NCBI GenBank assembly: GCA_949128015.1
Contig: CASBRC010000115.1
Location: 1 to 8,440, forward strand
DNA from: Synechococcales cyanobacterium PMM_0003
GTDB lineage: Bacteria > Cyanobacteriota > Cyanobacteriia > Pseudanabaenales > Pseudanabaenaceae
Reading direction: 5' to 3'
Length of the DNA stretch: 8,440 bases
Shown here: positions 1 through 4,769 of the stretch, piece by piece
Layout of the letters: the number at the start of each line of letters is the position of its first letter
Numbering within the stretch: position 1 is the stretch's first letter
Position numbers and translations under genes: made by a program
The notes under the pieces: model-generated
What the model saw: only the letters and a program-made list of their open reading frames with translations
Told to the model about the DNA's origin: nothing
Databases searched by the model: none

Positions 1-20
1 GTTCTATTCTCAGCAAACCC

Positions 21-79
21 CAAACCTAAATTTTTATAAAAGCCCCGCGAATCGGGGCTATTATAAAAATTTAGGTTTG
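21..79 (-). terminator. Rho-independent terminator with unusually long stem
   Basis: Inverted repeat with arms 21-47 and 53-79, broken only by an A/A mismatch at 40/60. The GC core (AGCCCCG at 41-47 with CGGGGCT at 53-59, loop 48-52) is followed by a T-rich run when read on the minus strand, as expected for a terminator of the gene ending at 87. The outer AT-rich arms extend the stem by 19 bp, so it is also symmetric enough to stop transcription from the left. Part of the right end (GGTTTGC) is matched again by GCAAACC at 13-19. Confidence 0.75.
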
Positions 80-86
80 CTGTATT

Positions 87-494
87 TTATGCTGAAGCTA
101 AGCAACTGTTTTTATACGCAGCCCAGCCACCAAGATCAGAAATATCAATCCAATTAAACTTTTCAGTTAATTCTTGAGGATAGAAAAAAGCTGTCAAAAC
201 TTCTCCATCTTCTAGATAAACGTCCGTAGGATACATATGTGGCGGCTCATTACTTGCAAGATACTCAAATTCATCATCTTGCATCTCATACACTTCTCCT
301 GGTATAGAGATACCACCAGCCGATACTTCATAAATTGCTGGATGCCATCCATCTCCTGCGGCATGGAGTCGGTAGCGAGTTGCAGTACTTGCCGTGCGGA
401 TAAACTTTGCGCCCTGTAAATTACCATGATCGGGTTGACCGCGAAGAGCCGAACCACAAATAAATACTCGTCTTGTCCCGTTAGATACTGTCAT
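87..494 (-). CDS. AIG2/gamma-glutamylcyclotransferase-fold protein, allophanate hydrolase-related
   Basis: A 135-residue soluble protein. It carries the N-terminal strand and glycine turn of the cyclotransferase fold (VFICGSALRGQPDH, about residues 10-23), then NLQGAKF, a GWHPAIYEV strand (49-57), IPGEVYEM (64-71) and a C-terminal GGWAAYK (122-128). Glu83, in ASNEPPHMYP, lines up by eye with the catalytic Glu of GGCT/AIG2 enzymes. The same fold forms the C-terminal domain of allophanate hydrolase, and the whole sequence resembles the stand-alone 'allophanate hydrolase-related' proteins of bacteria. The exact substrate is unknown. It is divergent from uraH, a purine-degradation gene, which fits a role in ureide or urea-type nitrogen metabolism, but that is inference from context. 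The start is the only Met in the N-terminal part. No clear Shine-Dalgarno sequence precedes it, which is common in cyanobacteria. A terminator hairpin lies 8 bp past the stop. Confidence 0.8.
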   Translation of the reverse strand: MTVSNGTRRVFICGSALRGQPDHGNLQGAKFIRTASTATRYRLHAAGDGWHPAIYEVSAGGISIPGEVYEMQDDEFEYLASNEPPHMYPTDVYLEDGEVLTAFFYPQELTEKFNWIDISDLGGWAAYKNSCLASA

Positions 495-536
495 AAATGG
501 GGCTATTGAATTTATGGATTAGTTTTGTCTATTAGT

Positions 537-559
537 TTAGTGTATACAGTATGCACTAA
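537..559. promoter_or_regulatory. Candidate operator: near-perfect 23-bp palindrome
   Basis: Odd-length palindrome centred on A548, with 11-bp arms and a single mismatch (T543/G553). It lies 43-65 bp upstream of the minus-strand AIG2-like gene and about 180 bp upstream of uraH, in their shared divergent gap. It contains TGTATACAGTAT (541-552), which occurs again in the palindrome before the porin. The size, symmetry and position suit a dimeric repressor. GntR-type regulators often bind TGTATACA-like palindromes, but the regulator cannot be named from this window. Confidence 0.5.
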
Positions 560-599
560 CAAGGCGCAATATTATAAGTAGATGAACACAATTAAATAC

Positions 600-652
600 G
601 AACCCAAAAAGCTGTGGCGCACGCGCAGCGTGCGCTACAGCTTCTTGGGTTC
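600..652. repeat. Palindromic hairpin repeat, copy 1
   Basis: Arms 600-624 and 628-652 with loop GCA (625-627). Only two positions differ between the arms, both able to form G-T pairs. The inner core AAGCTGTGGCGCACGC is shared with the hairpin at 7356-7416 and, more distantly, with the one at 3380-3420. The outer GAACCCAA arm is specific to this copy. It lies between the candidate operator and uraH. There is no coding potential of its own, and open frames through it are accidental. Confidence 0.8.
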
Positions 653-735
653 TGGTTTTTATTATGCCTACCTACTTAAGAGCCTTTGCTTTGTGAAGAC
701 TCTTACAATATTTTTAATAATATTACTAAAAATTT

Positions 736-1095
736 ATGTCTGGAAAACTTTCAACTCACGTCCTTGACACAGTGCGTGGATGTCCTGCCCAAAATATGCA
801 AATCGAACTATGGGCGATCGCAAATGATGGACAAAGAAAATTACTCAAAACTCTATCCACCAACCAAGATGGTCGGACAGACGAGCTATTGCTAAATGAT
901 CGCGAAATCAAAGTGGGTATATATGAAATTTGTTTCTATGTGAGTGACTACTTCGCAAATTGTGGAACATCCTTACCCGAACCTAATTTTTTAACCATTG
1001 TTCCTGTGCGCTTTGGTATCGCTGATGTTAGCGATCGCTATCATGTGCCTTTACTAGTATCACCTTGGTCATATAGCACCTATCGCGGTAGCTAA
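736..1095 (+). CDS. uraH: 5-hydroxyisourate hydrolase (transthyretin-like)
   Basis: Hydrolyses 5-hydroxyisourate, the product of urate oxidation, to OHCU on the route to allantoin. The 119-residue length is typical of bacterial HIUase. The N-terminal signature LSTHVLDTVRGCPA (5-18) contains catalytic His8, GRTD supplies Arg47, RYHVPLLVSPW (101-111) contains His103, and the protein ends in the diagnostic YRGS (116-119). All four active-site elements are intact. No signal peptide is seen, so it is cytoplasmic. Start at ATG 736 places the THVLD motif where the family has it; no Shine-Dalgarno sequence is visible before it. It is divergent from the AIG2-like gene, and a 25-bp stem hairpin begins 4 nt after the stop, so it is probably monocistronic. 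No uricase or OHCU decarboxylase is present in the window. Confidence 0.95.
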   Translation: MSGKLSTHVLDTVRGCPAQNMQIELWAIANDGQRKLLKTLSTNQDGRTDELLLNDREIKVGIYEICFYVSDYFANCGTSLPEPNFLTIVPVRFGIADVSDRYHVPLLVSPWSYSTYRGS

Positions 1096-1098
1096 CTT

Positions 1099-1151
1099 AA
1101 AAGCCAAATATGATTGGTCGGGCTTCGCCCGACCAATCATATTTGGCTTTT
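1099..1151 (+). terminator. Perfect 25-bp stem hairpin after uraH
   Basis: Arms 1099-1123 and 1127-1151 are perfectly complementary, with loop TTC (1124-1126). The GC-rich top (GGTCGGGC/GCCCGACC) and the terminal TTTT then GTTT suggest it terminates uraH. It has the same design as the other palindromes here (3-nt loop, perfect long arms), but its sequence is not related to the AAGCTGTGG family. Confidence 0.7.
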
Positions 1152-1237
1152 GTTTAATTTGCGATCCTTATTGATTTTCAAGCCTTTGTACCTAGTAATA
1201 CAGAATGCGATCGCAAATCTCAAGTTTAATCATACAA

Positions 1238-1265
1238 GTTTGGATACTGTATACAGTATCCAAAC
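1238..1265. promoter_or_regulatory. Candidate operator: perfect 28-bp palindrome before the porin
   Basis: Each 14-bp half (1238-1251 and 1252-1265) is the exact reverse complement of the other, with ACTGTATACAGT at the centre. It ends 37 bp before the porin ATG. It shares TGTATACAGTAT (1248-1259) with the palindrome at 537-559. With no loop it is better suited to binding a protein dimer than to forming a terminator. It does not match the Fur box pattern usually sought upstream of iron-related porins. Confidence 0.55.
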
Positions 1266-1295
1266 CAATGTGGTTTCGCTCGTCTAATTGGTTTG
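1261..1295 (+). promoter_or_regulatory. Leader stem-loop abutting the porin ribosome binding site
   Basis: CAAACCAAT (1261-1269) pairs with ATTGGTTTG (1287-1295), a 9-bp stem with a 17-nt loop. Its last base is the first G of the GAGG Shine-Dalgarno sequence at 1295-1298, four nt before the ATG. The CCAAAC strand (1260-1265) is also the right half of the preceding palindrome, so the two structures compete if both are transcribed. Regulation of translation is inferred. Confidence 0.35.
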
Positions 1296-1302
1296 AGGAT
1301 CT

Positions 1303-3213
1303 ATGTCAAAGGCTTTCAGTAATTCGCTTTCATGTCTAGCGATGTTTGCAGCGCTATCTAGTTTGTATGATGCACCAGCAAAGGCTGAGTCTCAAACTTC
1401 AGATGATTTATCGAAGAATTCAGCCGTGAATTCGACGACAGCTAATTTGCCAACAGCTAATTTAGTTAATAACTCGTCTCCAACCACGGCTACTTCAATT
1501 AGTAATCTAATTGATCGCCAAGAGTCAGCAGTCACACTCCAACAGAACTTGTCGGTGGGATCTTCACCGATTAGGAATTTAGAAGTCAATAAACTTGATG
1601 AACTGACTGATGTTGCCCAAGTTACGTCGGTTTCTCAATTGAGTGATGTCAAGCCAACTGATTGGGCTTTCACTGCACTACAGTCTCTAGTGGAGCGGTA
1701 TGGTTGTATTGCGGGTTATCCAGACAGTACTTTTCGTGGTAAGCAATCAACTAGCCGTTACGAGTTTGCCGCAGGTTTAAATGCTTGTTTAGATAAAATC
1801 AACGAGATTATTTCCGCAGGACTAGCCGACAAAGTCTCGAAGGAAGATCTCGCTACTTTACAGAAACTACAAGAAGAATTTGCGGCTGAATTGGCTACTT
1901 TACGTGGTCGCGTTGATGCGCTCGATGCTAAGACCGCTAAGCTCGAAGCACAGCAGTTTTCAGCAACGACAAAACTTAGTGGTCTTGCTTTCTTTAATCT
2001 GACAGGTGCTACTGCATCTGCCCCTGTTAGAGCAGAACGAAGCGTTCCCGCTAGTGCTTTTGCTCCTCCAGTACGTGGTGTTGGTGGAGTTCCCACAACA
2101 GTTAACCGCAGTAATCCAAATATTACATTCGGTTATTATCTGTTCTTGAATCTGACGACTTCTTTTACTGGTAAAGATGCCTTAGTAACTCAACTGGTTA
2201 CAGGCAATGGTAACTCTCCAGCAAATAACTTTGTCTCTTCTGGATTTACTAACTCATGGGGAACCCCTTTTCTAGACCAGACAGGTGTGCCAAGTGGAAA
2301 TGCAAACTCCTTCTATGTTCGAGAATTGTTCTATAGTTTCCCAGTTGCTAGCAATGTCAATGTTGCGATCGGTCCTCGTTTGAACTTCTATCGTTATTTT
2401 GATGGGAACCGTTTCACTAACTTCGTGACGGGAGCAACCAGCTTTAACTCGAATGGAAGCACCTTATCGAATGCGGTTGATCGCGGTTCGGGTGCGGTTG
2501 TAACTTGGACAATGAGTCCTCAATTTAGACTGACTGCTGCGTATCTCGGTGAAAATACTGAATTTCTAAGCGGAGCCAATTTCAATACTTCTAGTAATCC
2601 TCAACAAGGTCTATTTGGTGGAACTAACACTTTAAGCGCAGAATTAGTGTATTCGCCAAGCCGTGATGCAAACATTCGCTTTTTATACACTCGTTCTAAT
2701 ATTAGGACTAACACTGCTGGCTTTGTTGGTGGTGCTACGGCTGAGCCTTTACCCTATGGTTTTGCTGATGATGGTCAGAACGGTCCGATTAACAATGCTA
2801 CTGCCGATACAATTGTCTTGAACTTTGATTGGTTGGTTACTAAAGGCTTTGGTGTTTTCGGACGCTATTCCTACGGTAGTACTAATATTACGCCACTAAC
2901 TGCTGGTGTTACAGGTGGCAGCATTAATGTTAATGCATTCCAATTTGGTCTAGCCTTCCCAGACCTATTTAAAGAAAGCGCATTAGCAGTCCTTTCTTTT
3001 GTCGTGCCTCATAGCTACAGCAGTGGACGTAATTTCTTGCTGTCTGGTGGTGGCAATGGTGCTACTCAGTATGAGTTGGAGATGTCATACTATTATCCAA
3101 TTAGTAAGAACATTGCGATCGTGCCTGCGTTCTACGCGATTTTCAATCCCAATAGCTTCTCGACTAACCCAACAGTGTTTGTAGGTAATCTACGCACTCA
3201 GTTTAGTTTCTAA
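1303..3213 (+). CDS. SLH-domain OprB-family outer-membrane porin (cyanobacterial 'iron uptake porin' type)
   Basis: A 636-residue outer-membrane channel of the SomA/SomB-like cyanobacterial class. In order: a short Sec signal peptide with likely cleavage after AKA (residue 28); a Ser/Thr/Asn-rich linker (about 30-110); one SLH domain (about 113-166, with DVKPTDWAFTALQSLVERYG and FRGKQSTSRYEFAAGL), which in these porins binds the cell-wall layer; a coiled coil (about 175-217); then a beta-barrel to the end, closing with the aromatic RTQFSF typical of outer-membrane proteins. Cys135 and Cys162 lie in the SLH domain and could pair. Family members are often named iron uptake porins, but solute specificity is not settled by sequence. 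The upstream palindrome shares a motif with the purine-linked genes, raising the possibility of a ureide or nitrogen-compound substrate. Start ATG 1303 gives the signal peptide and has GAGG 4 nt upstream. Apparently monocistronic. Confidence 0.92.
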   Translation: MSKAFSNSLSCLAMFAALSSLYDAPAKAESQTSDDLSKNSAVNSTTANLPTANLVNNSSPTTATSISNLIDRQESAVTLQQNLSVGSSPIRNLEVNKLDELTDVAQVTSVSQLSDVKPTDWAFTALQSLVERYGCIAGYPDSTFRGKQSTSRYEFAAGLNACLDKINEIISAGLADKVSKEDLATLQKLQEEFAAELATLRGRVDALDAKTAKLEAQQFSATTKLSGLAFFNLTGATASAPVRAERSVPASAFAPPVRGVGGVPTTVNRSNPNITFGYYLFLNLTTSFTGKDALVTQLVTGNGNSPANNFVSSGFTNSWGTPFLDQTGVPSGNANSFYVRELFYSFPVASNVNVAIGPRLNFYRYFDGNRFTNFVTGATSFNSNGSTLSNAVDRGSGAVVTWTMSPQFRLTAAYLGENTEFLSGANFNTSSNPQQGLFGGTNTLSAELVYSPSRDANIRFLYTRSNIRTNTAGFVGGATAEPLPYGFADDGQNGPINNATADTIVLNFDWLVTKGFGVFGRYSYGSTNITPLTAGVTGGSINVNAFQFGLAFPDLFKESALAVLSFVVPHSYSSGRNFLLSGGGNGATQYELEMSYYYPISKNIAIVPAFYAIFNPNSFSTNPTVFVGNLRTQFSF

Positions 3214-3224
3214 GTAACCGATGT

Positions 3225-3366
3225 TACGTGGAAGCCCTGCAATAAATTGCGGGCTAAAAGCTTAAACCCGTTGAAACGGGTTAATTTAAGACTTTCTTTA
3301 GTCAGTTTTAACTGACTTGAGCTTTGAGCCAAGAACTTGAGTTCTTGGTATTCTTCGCTCCACGTA
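3225..3366. other. Structured multi-hairpin element downstream of the porin
   Basis: TACGTGGA (3225-3232) is exactly complementary to TCCACGTA (3359-3366) and encloses four local hairpins. A: 3233-3242 with 3247-3255, bulged T3238. B: ACCCGT/ACGGGT around 3266-3281. C: AGTCAGTT 3300-3307 with AACTGACT 3310-3317. D: CCAAGAAC 3329-3336 with GTTCTTGG 3341-3348. AAAGCT (3257-3262) can also pair with AGCTTT (3320-3325), enclosing B and C. Hairpin A may serve as the porin terminator. The whole resembles dispersed hairpin arrays I recall from other cyanobacterial genomes, but no Rfam family can be assigned. It contains no convincing coding frame. Confidence 0.6.
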
Positions 3367-3379
3367 GCAAAGAAAATCT

Positions 3380-3420
3380 AGAAAGCTGTATGGCACACTC
3401 AGCGTGCCATACAGCTTTCT
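3380..3420. repeat. Palindromic hairpin repeat, copy 2 (diverged)
   Basis: Arms 3380-3396 and 3404-3420 form a perfect 17-bp stem around a 7-nt loop. It keeps the AAGCTGT...ACAGCTT base and the AGCGTGC top of the copies at 600 and 7356, but has TATGGCAC in place of GGCGCACGC. Beyond the stem GAAAA (3372-3376) and TTTTC (3422-3426) continue the symmetry, offset by two bases. It lies about 110 bp before nurA. Confidence 0.75.
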
Positions 3421-3528
3421 GTTTTCGGGGTTTGTTTGTAAACAAAACAGCTACAAGATTTTTGTTTCAGTGCTTTGTGCTGTAATTTCTATGATGACAG
3501 CTATACTAAAAAATTTAGAGAAGCGATC

Positions 3529-4716
3529 ATGCTGGATTTACAGAAATTGATGGGACAGATGCAAGGGATGTCTGAACAATTGCAGAGAGAAGCTCAGCAA
3601 TTGACTGTCAAACTCGATCGCGCTGAAACACTATTTCACAAGGCAACTGTAAATCAAGTTTCGCATTGTCATGCAGTTACACAATTTCGCGATCGCATTA
3701 CCTTTAATTGTGCTGAACCCATTGAGTCTCTGTCACAAATTCAAGCGATCGCACCCATAAGCACACCGCACATCGTCCTCGCCACCGATGGTTCCCAAAT
3801 TGCACCTAGTCGTCATGAAATTGCCTATTGCTATTTGATTAATATTGGTCGAGTCGCAATTTACTATAACTCTGGAATTTATCCATTACTCGATAATATC
3901 CCTGAAGTATTTTATAAAACAGAAGATCTCTATAAAGCAAGGCAATGGGGAATTCAGACTGAGCAATGGATGTCATATAAGCGCACTGTCGCCGAAAATG
4001 TGGCTCTAGCGAATTTAGCCATAGAAACGCGATCGCAATTTCCTGTATCTCCAATGCTTGCCTTTACTGATGGCGCATTAATTCATTGGGAGTTTGACGA
4101 AATCGCTGCCGATGCGCGATCGCAACTTTTGCCAGATATTCTGGCTGCATGGGATAGCCTGAAATCCCAAAAAATCCCCTTGGCAGGATACATCAGCGCC
4201 CCGCGTGCTGCTGAAACTACTAATTTTTTACGTTTAGAGCTATGTCCTTTTGAGCAACCTGATTGCAGTACTCATTGTGCTGCGAAACCGCTTGATTCTG
4301 CACCTTGCAGTCAGCTCCAGCCCTTACGTGATGGCACATTATGGAGCCGATTGCTAAAGGTAGGCGAATGTAGTCCGCTCTGGAAAAGCCATGCAAGAAT
4401 TTTGCAAGAATATGGCGAACATCAGATTTATTTTTGCTATCTCCATGTCGGTACAGAAATCGCCAGAATCGAGATGCCAGCTTGGACGGCTCTGGATTTA
4501 GAACTGCGATCGCAAGCTTTGCAAATTATTCTCGCCCAAGTTCAGAAGGGCTATGGCTATCCTGTCGCGCTTGCCGAAGCTCATAATCAAGCAGTGGTGA
4601 CAGGTAGCGATCGCCGCCGTTTTTTTGCGATTTTGGAACAACAAATGGTGAAGTCTGGTTTACGCAATGTGACGACTTCTTATAAAGAGTCCCGTAAGCG
4701 CAGCAGCATTGCTTGA
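3529..4716 (+). CDS. nurA: DNA double-strand break repair nuclease NurA
   Basis: NurA is a Mn-dependent 5'-3' nuclease. In archaea it works with the HerA helicase in DNA end resection; the bacterial role is less clear. From the ATG at 3529 the protein has 395 residues. It shows the two family acidic motifs, LATDGSQI (84-91, Asp87) and FTDGALI (179-185, Asp181), and a C-terminal ALAEAH (347-352, His352), all likely metal or catalytic positions by family analogy. An N-terminal helix (1-35) precedes the nuclease fold. Five Cys lie at 239, 246, 250, 260 and 281; the first four are a cluster that could bind metal. I chose 3529 because GAGAAG sits 5 nt upstream; a TTG at 3475 would add 18 residues of unlikely composition. 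No herA is adjacent. It converges on ppsA, sharing the terminator at 4720-4762. Confidence 0.88.
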   Translation: MLDLQKLMGQMQGMSEQLQREAQQLTVKLDRAETLFHKATVNQVSHCHAVTQFRDRITFNCAEPIESLSQIQAIAPISTPHIVLATDGSQIAPSRHEIAYCYLINIGRVAIYYNSGIYPLLDNIPEVFYKTEDLYKARQWGIQTEQWMSYKRTVAENVALANLAIETRSQFPVSPMLAFTDGALIHWEFDEIAADARSQLLPDILAAWDSLKSQKIPLAGYISAPRAAETTNFLRLELCPFEQPDCSTHCAAKPLDSAPCSQLQPLRDGTLWSRLLKVGECSPLWKSHARILQEYGEHQIYFCYLHVGTEIARIEMPAWTALDLELRSQALQIILAQVQKGYGYPVALAEAHNQAVVTGSDRRRFFAILEQQMVKSGLRNVTTSYKESRKRSSIA

Positions 4717-4719
4717 AAG

Positions 4720-4762
4720 CCCAAACAACAAAGCCTCGCGATGCGAGGTCTTTTTGTTTGGG
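4720..4762. terminator. Bidirectional terminator between nurA and ppsA
   Basis: 20-nt arms 4720-4739 and 4743-4762 pair at 17 of 20 positions around loop GAT. The CCTCGC/GCGAGG top is followed by CTTTTT on the plus strand, and an AAACAACAAAG stretch on the left arm gives a T-rich run on the minus strand. It lies 3 nt after the nurA stop and 7 nt before the ppsA stop, so it can serve both convergent genes. Confidence 0.8.
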
Positions 4763-4769
4763 AAAATGA

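Noticed and set aside
600..652. Insertion sequence or transposon end
   Set aside because: No transposase, no terminal repeats beyond the hairpin itself and no target-site duplication are visible.
582..767. Plus-strand open frame of 61 codons before uraH
   Set aside because: It translates straight through the hairpin repeat and an AT-rich gap; the same KLWRTRS peptide appears wherever the repeat is read, so it is not a gene.
1238..1265. LexA or Fur box before the porin
   Set aside because: The half-sites (TTTGGATACTGTA) do not match the cyanobacterial LexA pattern AGTAC-N4-GTACT or a Fur box; only general palindrome symmetry is shared.
1758..2096. 112-codon frame antisense to the porin
   Set aside because: Ala/Ser-rich shadow of the porin coding frame, with no ribosome binding site or family resemblance.
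3475..3528. Upstream TTG start for nurA
   Set aside because: The extra 18 residues look like untranslated leader, and the ATG at 3529 has a good GAGAAG spacing.
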